Shown: positions 26,897 to 36,832, counted from the stretch's first letter. The stretch: DNA of 64,000 nucleotides from Peribacillus frigoritolerans_B (GCF_044762665.1 NZ_JBIWES010000009.1:149412-213411), one strand, 5' to 3'. Program-made: numbers and translations. Notes: generated by a model not told the origin, from the sequence alone.

Positions 26897-27871
26897 GTGA
26901 GTCATTTAGTGTTTATTCCTCAAGATATTGAGAAAGAGGGGAAACGTTATTTAGTAGAAAAAGGCTATAAGGTTAAAGTAGGGTCAGATCTGTCGCAAAA
27001 AATTCTTATGGAAGAAATCAAAGATTGTGATGCAGTACTAACGAGATCAACGGCTGTGATAAATAAAGAAGTCATTACAGCAGCCGAAAACCTCAAAGTA
27101 ATAGCCAAGTATGGAGTGGGCTTGGATAATATTGATATCGAAGCCGCTACAGAGCGTGGCATTTATGTAACAAATACCCCAGAGGCAAATGCAAATTCTG
27201 TAGCTGAACATGTAATGGCATTAATTTTATCATTGTCCAAAAACTTAAGCTTGGCTGACAAAGAGCTGCGCAGCGGGAATTTTGCTATCCGTAATCAACT
27301 TTTCGGCATGGACTTGGAAGGCAAGACTTTGGGGATTATTGGACTAGGGAGAATCGGCAGAATACTGGCGAAAAAGGCTTCCAAAGGCTTTGATATGAAA
27401 GTAATTGGCTACGACCCCTATGTTACAGCCTGCACGAATTCGGAGTTGGAGATAGCAACAGATTTAGAATGGGTATTCAGGAACTCTGATGTAATTAGTC
27501 TACATCTGCCGTTAACGAAAACAACAAAAGGAATAATAGGATGCCGTGAGCTTTCCTGGATGAAACCTTCCTCCTATTTTGTAAACGCTTCCAGAGGCGG
27601 TGTGGTGAAGGAAGCTGATTTAGTAAATGCTTTGCAAGCGGGGGAGATTGCTGGTGCTGGAATAGACGTATTTGAGGTTGAACCTCCTGATAAATGGAAC
27701 CCCCTTTTTAAATTGGATAATGTGATTGTCAGTCCTCATAATGCGGCATTGACGAAGGAAGGTTCGATACGCATGGCAGTACATGCAGCAATGCAAGTGG
27801 AACAAGTTCTTACTGGCGTGAAACCGAATTGGGCTGTAAATGAGCCCTTAACTAAAAGGCTGCCAATGTAA
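26897..27871 (+). CDS. D-2-hydroxyacid dehydrogenase (phosphoglycerate dehydrogenase-like)
   Basis: 324-residue NAD-dependent dehydrogenase with Rossmann motif GLGRIGRILA and the Arg, Glu and His catalytic set in NASRGGVVKE, DVFEVEPP and SPHNAAL. It lacks the C-terminal ACT domains of biosynthetic SerA, and sits first behind the sigma-54 promoter, so a catabolic 2-hydroxyacid or 2-ketoacid step is likelier than serine synthesis. Start GTG 26897 follows a GGTTGGTGG site. Substrate unknown. Confidence 0.82.
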   Translation: MSHLVFIPQDIEKEGKRYLVEKGYKVKVGSDLSQKILMEEIKDCDAVLTRSTAVINKEVITAAENLKVIAKYGVGLDNIDIEAATERGIYVTNTPEANANSVAEHVMALILSLSKNLSLADKELRSGNFAIRNQLFGMDLEGKTLGIIGLGRIGRILAKKASKGFDMKVIGYDPYVTACTNSELEIATDLEWVFRNSDVISLHLPLTKTTKGIIGCRELSWMKPSSYFVNASRGGVVKEADLVNALQAGEIAGAGIDVFEVEPPDKWNPLFKLDNVIVSPHNAALTKEGSIRMAVHAAMQVEQVLTGVKPNWAVNEPLTKRLPM

Positions 27872-27953
27872 TGAAATAGAAATAATTATCTGTTTTTTCG
27901 GAAAAATTCCAGAAGGTTCAAGTTTGGCATTTGTTGATAAGGATGGTGAACAA

Positions 27954-28145
27954 ATGAAGAAAATAATCTATGTGATAAGTGCAATACCGGCACTTGGCTC
28001 GCTAGTGGTTATCAATCGAATTGAACCTTATGTATTAGGCATGCCATTTGTTCTTTTTTGGGCTATATTATGGGTTTGTCTTACATCCGTGTTTTTAATA
28101 ATTGCTAATAAACTTGATCCTGCAACCGAGGAGGAAGAAGACTGA
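27954..28145 (+). CDS. DUF3311 small membrane protein
   Basis: 63 residues with two hydrophobic helices and an acidic tail. DUF3311 proteins are regularly encoded next to sodium:solute symporters and are thought to be accessory subunits. ATG 27954 follows AAGGATGGTG, and its TGA overlaps the symporter's ATG (TGATG). The longer frame from 27924 has no ribosome binding site. Confidence 0.78.
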   Translation: MKKIIYVISAIPALGSLVVINRIEPYVLGMPFVLFWAILWVCLTSVFLIIANKLDPATEEEED

Positions 28146-29641
28146 TGAATGAAGCCCTGCTCGTTATCCTTTTCTTTCTGGTTCTGTGTATTTGGTTAGG
28201 GCTTCAAGCTCGAAAAGGTAAAAATATGAGTTTGGAACAATGGGCTATAGGGGGAAGAGGTTTCGGCAGCTTATTGCTCTTCTTCTTGATAGCAGGTGAA
28301 ATGTTTACGACATATACGTTTTTGGGGGCAAGCGGCGGAGCTTATAGATCTGGTATGCCTCCAGCCTTATACGCTTTCAATTGCTTCTATTTTGTAATCG
28401 CCTATTGGCTGTTGCCGCCTATTTGGAGATATGCCAAAAAAAATAATGTCATTTCTCAATCTGATTTTTATGACAAAAAGTACAACAGTCCTGCTTTAGG
28501 TGTTCTTGTGGCGGTAATTAGTGTCATTTCAATTATTCCATATTTGATCATGCAGTTGAAAGGGTTAGGAATAATCGTATCGGAAGCCTCCTATGGGTCC
28601 ATTTCGCCGAATGTAGCTATAGTTGTTAGTGTAATTGCGATCACAATTTATGTAACAGCTTCAGGGATGCATGGAGTAGCGTGGACCGCGGTCATTAAAG
28701 ATATCATGATTCTGACTGTTGTCGTCTTTATGGGGATTTATTTTCCACTTCATTATTACGGTGGTATACAGCCGATGTTTGAAGCAATCGATACAGCAAA
28801 ACAAGGATTTTTGATTTTCCCGGAACAAGGTTTGAGTATCTCTTGGTTTATTTCAGCTACGATCATGACAGCACTGGCATTCTATATGTTTCCACATATG
28901 TTAGCGGGAGTGTTCTCTGCAAAAAGTCCAAAATCACTTCGTTGGAATGCTGGGGTTATGCCAATTTATCAAGTAATCATCATTTTTTCGTTATTTATTG
29001 GTTTTTCTGCGATTCTCCAAATCCCGAATTTACAGGGAGCAGAAGCAGATTTAGCTTTATTTAAAATGGCGAAGATGTCATTTGATCCCTGGTTTGTTGG
29101 AGTTATTGGAGCATCAGGGGCAATGGCCGCCCTTATTCCCAGTTCACTCGTGTTGACGGCTACGGCCACGATACTTTCCAAAAATGTATATAAGGTGTGG
29201 AAGCCGAATACATCAGATGATCAGCTTCAAAGATTGAGCAGGATGTTAGTACCTGTCATTTCTATAGTGACTCTATATTTTACGTTCAACGGCGGGGAGT
29301 CAATTTTTACGTTGTATCTTATGGCATACAGCTTCATGGCACAGTTGTTTCCAGCGCTATTTTTCAGCTTGTGGAAAAAGAATCCTGTCACCGTTCAAGG
29401 AGCTTTTGCCGGAATGATCGTTGGAATTCTAATTGTCATATACTCGACTAAATCAGGTACGACACTTGCTACATTATTTCCATCCCTGCCGCAAGTAATA
29501 CAAGATCTTGATGTAGGGTTGGCTGTATTATTCATCAACATTGCAGTAACTTTGGGAGTGAGTGCCGTTACACGAAAAACTTCAATCGGGATGAAAGAAG
29601 ATAATAAACAGGCTTCGGGAATGGAAAAGCTTGTTAAATGA
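28145..29641 (+). CDS. Sodium:solute symporter (SSS family)
   Basis: 498-residue permease with about 13 membrane helices. The SSS pattern is visible in FFLIAGEMFTTYTFLGASGG and in GASGAMAALIPSSLVLTATAT. With the DUF3311 partner it resembles monocarboxylate-type (MctP-like) carriers. It is probably the importer of the pathway substrate or an organic-acid intermediate; the cargo is not determined. Confidence 0.88.
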   Translation: MNEALLVILFFLVLCIWLGLQARKGKNMSLEQWAIGGRGFGSLLLFFLIAGEMFTTYTFLGASGGAYRSGMPPALYAFNCFYFVIAYWLLPPIWRYAKKNNVISQSDFYDKKYNSPALGVLVAVISVISIIPYLIMQLKGLGIIVSEASYGSISPNVAIVVSVIAITIYVTASGMHGVAWTAVIKDIMILTVVVFMGIYFPLHYYGGIQPMFEAIDTAKQGFLIFPEQGLSISWFISATIMTALAFYMFPHMLAGVFSAKSPKSLRWNAGVMPIYQVIIIFSLFIGFSAILQIPNLQGAEADLALFKMAKMSFDPWFVGVIGASGAMAALIPSSLVLTATATILSKNVYKVWKPNTSDDQLQRLSRMLVPVISIVTLYFTFNGGESIFTLYLMAYSFMAQLFPALFFSLWKKNPVTVQGAFAGMIVGILIVIYSTKSGTTLATLFPSLPQVIQDLDVGLAVLFINIAVTLGVSAVTRKTSIGMKEDNKQASGMEKLVK

Positions 29642-29721
29642 CAGTAGGAATGAGTCCAAAAATTAATATAATCATAAATTACTAGAACAAAAACACGTTT
29701 TTAAGAGCGGGAGGCTTGATT

Positions 29722-31383
29722 ATGAAAGTCAGTGGAGGAAGAGCAGTCGTAGAAGTAATGGCTAAAGAAGGGGTGAAAAAAGCCTTTTGTGTACCAGGTG
29801 AAAGTTATCTTAGTGTTATGGATGCACTATATCAACATCCTGAAATAGAACTTATTTCCGCCAGGCATGAAGGAGGTGCCTCTTTTATGGCGGAAGGGTA
29901 TGCCAAGGCTTCAGGGGAGGTAGGGGTCTGTATGGCAACGCGTGGAGTGGGTGCTACAAACTTAGCTATCGGCATTCATACTGCTGCTCAAGATTCAACC
30001 CCTTTGGTTGCGCTTATTGGCCAAGTCGAACGCCCTTTTAAAGAAAAGGAAGCATTCCAGGAAGTGAATTTGACTGGTTTTTTCAGTCATTTATGTAAAT
30101 GGACGGTAGAGATCGATCGTGTGGAAAGAGTCCCGGAATTATTGCAACGGGCTTTCCATATTGCGCGATCGGGGCGTCCGGGCCCTGTATTAGTGGCTTT
30201 GCCGCATGACATGTTAGAAGATGAGGCAGTGTTGAACATAAATCCTTCTTATCGCTCGCTTCCTCCTCAACCACATATGGAAGATGTGAAGCAGGCGATG
30301 GATATGATACGAAATGCGGAGCGCCCCGTATTGATTGCTGGCGGAGGTGTGATTCATGCTAAGGCCAACAGGTTGCTTGTACAGTTTGTGGAGGCAATGA
30401 AACTTCCTGTCGTTACAGCCTTCCGTCGATTTGACGCGTTTCCGAACTCACATCCTTGCTATATAGGATGGCTTGGGTTTGGGACACCTCAATATTTACT
30501 TGATGCGATCCGGGAAGCAGATGTAGTTTTGGCATTAGGGACACGATTCTCTCAAGTAGGAACACAAGATTACACCTTGCTTTCTAAAAATTCAAAGCTG
30601 ATCCATGTGGATATTTGTCCCGATATTTTTGGTAAAGTGTATGCTCCTTCTCTTGCCATTGAAGCAGATGCCAAGAGCTTTTTGGAACAAGCACTGCAGG
30701 CGCCAGAATCTGAATCTTTAATTTCAAGCGATCATTTGAAAGAATTGCATGATAAATATTTAGAATTTTCTGAAACAAAGGCCGACTACACAGAAGATTT
30801 CGTGGATATGGACGGATTGATGCATGATCTAGCTGTCTGCCTGCCGAAGGATACCATCATTACAAATGATGCAGGCAACTTTTTTGGATGGCTATCAAGA
30901 TATTATCGTTTTGAACAAGAAAACACATACGTCGGGCCAACGTCGGGTGCGATGGGATATGGACTGCCTGCTGCTATTGGGGCAAAGCTGGCGCAGCCGC
31001 ACAAACATGTAGTTTCTATTTCAGGAGATGGCGGCTTTATGATGACTCTCCAAGAGATTGAAACCGCAGTAAGGTATAAAATTCCGACCATATCAATTGT
31101 TGTTAACAACAATATTTACGGAACAATTCGAGCACATCAAGAAAGGCATTTTCCAAACCGGGTCGTTGGAACTGACTTATTTAATCCTGATTTTGCCGAA
31201 TTGGCCCGCTTATTTGGGGCACATGGTGAAAAGGTTGAAAAAAATAGCGATTTTGCGCCAGCGCTGCAACGGGCGATTAATTCAGGGCTGCCGGCTGTAA
31301 TTGAAGTTGCAGTCAATCCAAAGATTCTATCCGTAGGTCAGGACAAGAAGGAAGTACACGAAAAGCTAGTGTCGAACAATTAA
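29722..31383 (+). CDS. ThDP-dependent enzyme of the acetolactate synthase/decarboxylase family
   Basis: 553 residues with the three-domain IlvB-like layout. The activating glutamate is in ARHEGGASFMAEGYA, and the ThDP site is GDGGFMMT followed by VVNNNIYG. No regulatory small subunit is nearby, so biosynthetic acetolactate synthase is unlikely. It could decarboxylate a 2-ketoacid or ligate two such units. ATG 29722 is chosen, 7 bases after GGGAGG. Third enzyme step in the sigma-54 cluster. Confidence 0.85.
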   Translation: MKVSGGRAVVEVMAKEGVKKAFCVPGESYLSVMDALYQHPEIELISARHEGGASFMAEGYAKASGEVGVCMATRGVGATNLAIGIHTAAQDSTPLVALIGQVERPFKEKEAFQEVNLTGFFSHLCKWTVEIDRVERVPELLQRAFHIARSGRPGPVLVALPHDMLEDEAVLNINPSYRSLPPQPHMEDVKQAMDMIRNAERPVLIAGGGVIHAKANRLLVQFVEAMKLPVVTAFRRFDAFPNSHPCYIGWLGFGTPQYLLDAIREADVVLALGTRFSQVGTQDYTLLSKNSKLIHVDICPDIFGKVYAPSLAIEADAKSFLEQALQAPESESLISSDHLKELHDKYLEFSETKADYTEDFVDMDGLMHDLAVCLPKDTIITNDAGNFFGWLSRYYRFEQENTYVGPTSGAMGYGLPAAIGAKLAQPHKHVVSISGDGGFMMTLQEIETAVRYKIPTISIVVNNNIYGTIRAHQERHFPNRVVGTDLFNPDFAELARLFGAHGEKVEKNSDFAPALQRAINSGLPAVIEVAVNPKILSVGQDKKEVHEKLVSNN

Positions 31384-31438
31384 CATTGGAAGTTAACGGA
31401 AACCAATAAAAGTAAGCCATTTAAGGGAGGTTTCATAG

Positions 31439-32620
31439 TTGTCAAAACCATATTTAGTTGTGGAATGGAATGATACTGAAACAGATGCTAAAGGCTGGCT
31501 GGTCGTTCATAACTTTGTAAAAGGATACACAGGCGGCGGTACAAGAATGCACCCAACGGTTACAAGAGAAGAGGTCGAAAGGTTGGCCGAGGCTATGGCT
31601 TATAAGTATGTAGCCTGTGAGTCTGAGACGACTGGCGGTTGTAAAGCGGGCATTGCCTATGATTATAAAGCGCCAGACGCATATGCAGTGTTAAGAAGAT
31701 TTCTGATTGCGATGATGCCTTATATAGATATAGGGGTATCTTTAGGCAGTGATTTTGGCACCAAATATGAAGATGTGCTGAAAATATTCAATGAATTTGG
31801 CATTGATATCCCTCTAACGAAATCAATGAAGCAGAATCCGGATGTTCTGCAGGGGATAAAAGACTTCGATGAACTGTTGACGACAAAAATCGACGGGTTG
31901 TTTTTAAACGATGTCGTAACAGGCTATGGTGTGGCATTTTCCGCAGATGAGGCATGGAAATTTAAAAGCGGGAAAGCTGGAGCGAGAGTTGTCATTCAAG
32001 GGTTCGGCTGTGTAGGAGCAAGCTGTGCATTGAAAATGTCCCAGTTAGATTATAAAGTTGTGGGAATTTCTGATGCAGCTCTTTTGGTAACGTGCGAAGA
32101 AGGATTAGATGTCCAAAAGCTTATTGATCATAAGAATATGTACGGAGAAATGGATAAAGCCTTTTTTGAACCGAGTTATGATGTAAGGCCCAACACGGAA
32201 TGGCTCGACATTGATTGCGACATATTAATTCCGTCCGCACTGGAGGATGTCATCCACATATCCAATGCTAAAAGCGTAAAAGCGAGTTTGATTGTGGAGG
32301 CGGCAAACATTCCCCTTTCTTCCGAGGGAGACGCAATCATAAAACAAAGAGGAATTGATGTTGTCAATGATTTCGTTGCCAACCTGGGTGCGATAAGATT
32401 TTATGATGCGATTATTTTCGGACTAGTTAAACCAAATCCACAAGCTGTCGTTGATGATATTGAAAAACTATGCAGGAAAAATACGTATCACTTGTTTAAA
32501 CAAGCTAAAAACGAAAATAAATATCAAAGAGAAGTAGCTTATGAAATATTTAAACCGACAATCAGCGACTTGCCGGAATATGAAGAGCCATCCGAAGCGT
32601 TATCGGGGAACTCTCGTTAA
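31439..32620 (+). CDS. Glu/Leu/Phe/Val dehydrogenase family member
   Basis: 393 residues, amino-acid dehydrogenase fold with substrate-binding GGTRMHPTV, lysines in AYKYVACE and GGCKAGI, the catalytic Asp in SDFGT (ADVGT in relatives), and Rossmann stretch VIQGFGCVGAS. It is divergent from ordinary GDH (compare the one at 52599). It probably deaminates an amino acid made or imported in this pathway. TTG 31439 lies 8 bases after GGGAGG. Confidence 0.82.
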   Translation: MSKPYLVVEWNDTETDAKGWLVVHNFVKGYTGGGTRMHPTVTREEVERLAEAMAYKYVACESETTGGCKAGIAYDYKAPDAYAVLRRFLIAMMPYIDIGVSLGSDFGTKYEDVLKIFNEFGIDIPLTKSMKQNPDVLQGIKDFDELLTTKIDGLFLNDVVTGYGVAFSADEAWKFKSGKAGARVVIQGFGCVGASCALKMSQLDYKVVGISDAALLVTCEEGLDVQKLIDHKNMYGEMDKAFFEPSYDVRPNTEWLDIDCDILIPSALEDVIHISNAKSVKASLIVEAANIPLSSEGDAIIKQRGIDVVNDFVANLGAIRFYDAIIFGLVKPNPQAVVDDIEKLCRKNTYHLFKQAKNENKYQREVAYEIFKPTISDLPEYEEPSEALSGNSR

Positions 32621-32678
32621 CTTGTGTTAACCATAAAGGTGCTTAGGCAGTTTATCGATCAGAAAAGGGGGGGAATTC

Positions 32679-34109
32679 ATGCAAACAGAACATGAAAATC
32701 AGCCAAAAGAATTACAGCGTTCAATGAAGAGCAGACATTTATTCATGCTCTCATTAGGTGGGGTAATTGGAACAGGTCTTTTCCTGGGATCAGGATATGC
32801 AATCGGTGAAGCCGGACCCACAGGAGCGATTGTTGCCTATTTGGTGGGTGGTTTATTAATGTACTTGGCGATGATTTGTCTCGGCGAATTATCGGTAGTG
32901 ATGCCGGTGTCCGGTTCCTTTCAGGTTCATGCAACGAAATTTATTGGACCCGCCACTGGTTTTGTCATTGGCTGGATTTACTGGCTGAGCTGGGCACTTT
33001 ACGTAGGCTTGGAATTTGTAGCGGCTGGTTTACTCATGACTAGATGGTTTCCCGATATACCAGTATGGATATGGTGTGTGATATTTACGGTACTTTTATT
33101 CACTATAAATGCATTAACTACGAGGAGTTTCGCAGAGACAGAGTATTGGTTCTCCGGGATTAAAGTACTTGCCGTCATTCTCTTCATAATTATCGGTGCG
33201 GCAGCGATGTTTGGATTGATTCATATGGAGGATGCACAAACCGCTCCTTTATTTTCCAATTTTATAGGTGATGGACTATTCCCAACAGGATTCACGGGTG
33301 TATTCATATCGATGATGACAGTCGTATATGCATTCCAGGGATCGGAAATCATGGGTGTTGCAGCAGGAGAGACGGAAAACCCGCAGCAAAGCATTCCGAG
33401 AGCAATTCGAAACATTGTAATACGTGTGCTGCTTTTCTATGTACTAGCAATCTTTGTTCTATCGGCTATCGTTCCTTGGCAAGAAGTTGGGGTACTGGAA
33501 AGCCCATTTGTCACCGTGTTTGAAATGGTTGGAATTCCTTATGCAGCCGACATTATGAATTTTGTAATTTTGACTGCGGTCCTCTCTGTTGGGAACACGG
33601 GTCTGTTTGCTTGTACCAGGATCCTTTTCTCCCTTTCTCAAAATGGTATGGCGCATTCTGCATTTGGAAAGCTTAATCGGCGCGGTGTACCTTTTAACGC
33701 CTTGCTCGTAACCATGGTCTTTGCTTTGCTGTCGCTACTTACTAGTGTAGTAGCCGAAGAAACGTTATTCGTTGTGCTACTTTCCATAAGCGGGGTCGGA
33801 GGGGTGCTTACTTGGATGGCGATTGCGTTCGCACAGTACAGATTCCGTAAGCAGTATATCAGAGCAGGCGGAAAGGTTGAAAATCTGAAGTTTAGAGTAC
33901 CTTTTTTCCCGTTTGCCCCGATTCTCTGCATCACGATGTGTCTAGGTATTTTCGTGTTCACCGCTTATGATCCGACACAGCGAACTTCGTTATATTGGGG
34001 ATTGGGTTTCGTCGTTGCTTGTTATATATTTTACTATTTTAGATATGCGAGAAGGAACGTCGAGGTGCCAGCATTAACAAATGAACAGACCAATGATTTT
34101 ATTCAATAG
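32679..34109 (+). CDS. Amino-acid permease, RocE/AAT type
   Basis: 476 residues with 12 helices and the AAT signature SRHLFMLSLGGVIGTGLFLG at the N-terminus. Close in pattern to RocE/RocC and to the permease at 61672, which share KSRHLFM and SFQ motifs. Probably a proton-coupled importer of a basic or betaine-type amino acid for the cluster; the cargo is inferred. ATG 32679 sits behind GGGGGGG. Confidence 0.85.
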   Translation: MQTEHENQPKELQRSMKSRHLFMLSLGGVIGTGLFLGSGYAIGEAGPTGAIVAYLVGGLLMYLAMICLGELSVVMPVSGSFQVHATKFIGPATGFVIGWIYWLSWALYVGLEFVAAGLLMTRWFPDIPVWIWCVIFTVLLFTINALTTRSFAETEYWFSGIKVLAVILFIIIGAAAMFGLIHMEDAQTAPLFSNFIGDGLFPTGFTGVFISMMTVVYAFQGSEIMGVAAGETENPQQSIPRAIRNIVIRVLLFYVLAIFVLSAIVPWQEVGVLESPFVTVFEMVGIPYAADIMNFVILTAVLSVGNTGLFACTRILFSLSQNGMAHSAFGKLNRRGVPFNALLVTMVFALLSLLTSVVAEETLFVVLLSISGVGGVLTWMAIAFAQYRFRKQYIRAGGKVENLKFRVPFFPFAPILCITMCLGIFVFTAYDPTQRTSLYWGLGFVVACYIFYYFRYARRNVEVPALTNEQTNDFIQ

Positions 34110-34214
34110 TATTATTATATGCCAGAAAAAAGAAAACGGTCGTTCATCTAGAAGTTTCGAGTTAAAAGCAAACCTATAATTTAGAGAAGTAGAATAGAAT
34201 ACGGAGGAAATGAT

Positions 34215-35657
34215 ATGCGTTACTTAAATTATATAAATGGAAAATGGAAAGAACCCACTACAGGGGAGTATAAAGAAAATCTTAGTCCACATGATGGTGA
34301 AAATTTAGGTGAATTTCCATCTAGTGCGGCAGCTGATTTACAAGATGCAGTGGCAGCCGCAAAAAATGCATTCCCATACTGGAAAAAACTGTCGTTTCAG
34401 CAACGTGCTTCATACTTGCAAAAAGCAGCTGATATTTTGAAAAAGAGTATACAGGAAGTAGGTCAAGATTTGATAAAGGAAGAAGGGAAAACATTCTTTG
34501 AAGGGATGGGGGAAGCCACTCGGGCTGCCAGCATACTTGAATATTATGCTGCTGAAGCTCGGCAGCCACTAGGGGAAGTAATTCCTTCAGCTAATGCCAA
34601 TACATTTTTATACACTACCCGTACACCGCTCGGTCCGGTGGGTTTGATCACACCATGGAATTTTCCTATCGCCATCCCTGTATGGAAATTGGCGCCGGCC
34701 CTGATTTACGGGAATACAGTCGTGATTAAACCGGCTGATCTTACACCTAAGTCTGTCTATCATGTGATAAAAGCATTTGATGAAGCGGGTTTACCGCCTG
34801 GTGTCATCAATTGTGTATTCGGAAGGGGTTCCGTCATTGGTGCTGCATTAGTGGAACATCCTGATGTGAAGGCTATATCTTTTACGGGCTCGAATCAAGT
34901 GGGTCAACAAATTCAAAAACAAGCCATTGAACATGGTAAGAAAGTGCAAGTGGAAATGGGAGGGAAAAACCCGCTCGTCGTCCTGGCTGATGCTGATCTT
35001 GAAAAAGCAGTGGAAATAGCCATAGGCGGAGCTTTTAAATCCACAGGGCAAAAGTGCACAGCCACTAGCCGCGTGATTGTGGAGGAAGGAATTTATGAAG
35101 GATTCAGGGAACTTCTGGTGGCTCGTACGAAAGAATTAAAAGTGGGCAACCCGCTCAACGAAGAAACATATATCGGTCCCGCTGTATCTAAATCACAACG
35201 CGATGGCGTGCTTGAAATGATTGATGTTGGGAAATCAGAAGCTACACTTTTGTGCGGAGGAGAGATTCCGGCAGAAGAGGAATTGGCGAATGGTTTTTAT
35301 GTCAGGCCGGCTATCTTTGAAAATGTTCCTCAACATGCCCGCATTGCACGTGAAGAAATCTTTGGACCAGTCATCGCCCTTTTTAAGGCCGGAAATTATG
35401 AGGAAGCAGTTAAGATGGCGAATGATACAGAGTATGGATTGAGCGCAGCCATTTGTACGAATAATTTAACTTCGGCTCAACGGTTTATTGAAGACGTTGA
35501 AGTGGGTCTTGTTCATGTCAATTCGGAAACAGCAGGAACCGAACCGCAAATGCCGTTTGGCGGATGTAAAAATTCAAGTGCAGGCAGCCGTGAACAAGGG
35601 AAGAGTGCTGTTGAATTCTATACAGAAGTCAAGACAGTCTATATGGATCGGGTATAA
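34215..35657 (+). CDS. NAD(P)-dependent aldehyde dehydrogenase
   Basis: 480-residue ALDH with catalytic C281 in GQKCTATSR, E247 in VEMGGKNP, and the cofactor stretch ITPWNFPIAIP. The sequence style is that of 2-ketoglutarate- or succinate-semialdehyde dehydrogenases (YcbD-like). It directly precedes the oxygenase, so it may oxidise the semialdehyde released by oxidative C-N cleavage. ATG 34215 follows GGAGG. Confidence 0.9.
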   Translation: MRYLNYINGKWKEPTTGEYKENLSPHDGENLGEFPSSAAADLQDAVAAAKNAFPYWKKLSFQQRASYLQKAADILKKSIQEVGQDLIKEEGKTFFEGMGEATRAASILEYYAAEARQPLGEVIPSANANTFLYTTRTPLGPVGLITPWNFPIAIPVWKLAPALIYGNTVVIKPADLTPKSVYHVIKAFDEAGLPPGVINCVFGRGSVIGAALVEHPDVKAISFTGSNQVGQQIQKQAIEHGKKVQVEMGGKNPLVVLADADLEKAVEIAIGGAFKSTGQKCTATSRVIVEEGIYEGFRELLVARTKELKVGNPLNEETYIGPAVSKSQRDGVLEMIDVGKSEATLLCGGEIPAEEELANGFYVRPAIFENVPQHARIAREEIFGPVIALFKAGNYEEAVKMANDTEYGLSAAICTNNLTSAQRFIEDVEVGLVHVNSETAGTEPQMPFGGCKNSSAGSREQGKSAVEFYTEVKTVYMDRV

Positions 35658-35721
35658 CTAAAATTGTACTAAACGTTTTTTAAACTATTAAATTAGATCA
35701 AAAACAGGAGGGGATTTCAAT

Positions 35722-36753
35722 ATGTCCACGAAAGAAAATGTACAGTTCAGCCCTACACTGCCTTATTCACGGTATGTCGATCCAGAGGTATTCAATGAAG
35801 AAAGTAAAAAAATCTTCAGAAAGAGTTGGATATTGGCCGGGCATGCAAGCCAAGTCGAAAAGGTAGGTGATTTCATGACATTAGATATCGCCGGAGAGCC
35901 TATTATCGTTTCTCACGGTACCGATGGTGAACTGCGTGCTTTCTACAATATTTGCCCCCATCGCGGAATGAAAGTAGAAAACTCCGATAAAGGAAATAAG
36001 AAAATTTTACAATGCGGATACCATGGATGGACGTTCAAATTAGACGGAAGTGTGCATAGAGCACCTAATTTTAAAACGAATGAACTGGGAATACACAGCT
36101 GTATGAAATCAATTCGCTTAGAAGTTCAGAATGCCTTGATTTTTGTCAATCTTGACAAAAATGCACCTTCTATGGCAGAAGCATATCAGGAATTCTTAGA
36201 GGAAATGAAAGAGTATCCCTTCTTTGATTCACTGAAACTAGTCAGGGAAACCCGCCGTGTAGTAAAAGCTAATTGGAAAGCCGTTGTTGACAATTACCTT
36301 GAATGTGATCATTGTTCCATTGCTCATCCTGGCTTTGCAAAATCCTTTGATTTATCAAACTTTTGCACAACGACACACGACAAATTCACCTATCAATATA
36401 TGACAGCAAGCAAGAATGGCGAAGGGGACCAAGCGCGATTTTATTGGGTATGGCCAAATATGATGATTAACGTTTATCCAGGAGACGGGAATGTGAATAC
36501 CATTCAAGTAATTCCTGTTGATGCTGTGACGTCGTTAGGTATTTATCGTGATTACTCACTGGATGAAAAAACAACCATAGAAAAAGAAGAATATTTTAAA
36601 TTTGTTGATCAAGTACGGCAGGAAGATTTTGAACTGGTGGAAAAATTGCAAAAAGGATTAAGTTCCGAGGCATTTACAAATGGTATCTTTTCTCCAACTG
36701 AGCATGCTGCAGTCTATTTTCATGAACTCATTGATGAAAAGCTCCAGAACTAA
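35722..36753 (+). CDS. Rieske non-heme iron oxygenase, alpha-subunit type
   Basis: 343 residues. The Rieske centre is C78/H80 in NICPHRG and C98/H101 in CGYHGW. The mononuclear iron has H197 and H202 in ECDHCSIAHPG, with the carboxylate probably in RQEDFEL. The bridging position is E194 instead of the Asp of aromatic dioxygenases, as in the carnitine and betaine group. No ferredoxin reductase is encoded nearby. It likely hydroxylates a methyl or C-N carbon of a quaternary amine or similar compound; substrate unknown. Confidence 0.88.
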   Translation: MSTKENVQFSPTLPYSRYVDPEVFNEESKKIFRKSWILAGHASQVEKVGDFMTLDIAGEPIIVSHGTDGELRAFYNICPHRGMKVENSDKGNKKILQCGYHGWTFKLDGSVHRAPNFKTNELGIHSCMKSIRLEVQNALIFVNLDKNAPSMAEAYQEFLEEMKEYPFFDSLKLVRETRRVVKANWKAVVDNYLECDHCSIAHPGFAKSFDLSNFCTTTHDKFTYQYMTASKNGEGDQARFYWVWPNMMINVYPGDGNVNTIQVIPVDAVTSLGIYRDYSLDEKTTIEKEEYFKFVDQVRQEDFELVEKLQKGLSSEAFTNGIFSPTEHAAVYFHELIDEKLQN

Positions 36754-36832
36754 CAACTGAGCTGATAATTTGAATGTACTTAAAAAAAGAAACGTGATCC
36801 AGACAATTTTTTGATTTCAATAGTCTAGCATC

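Noticed and set aside
26897..27871. Calling the dehydrogenase a biosynthetic SerA
   Set aside because: It lacks the long C-terminal regulatory part of SerA and is first in a sigma-54 catabolic cluster.
29722..31383. Calling the ThDP enzyme biosynthetic acetolactate synthase (IlvB)
   Set aside because: No IlvN regulatory subunit or ilv genes nearby; the context is catabolic.
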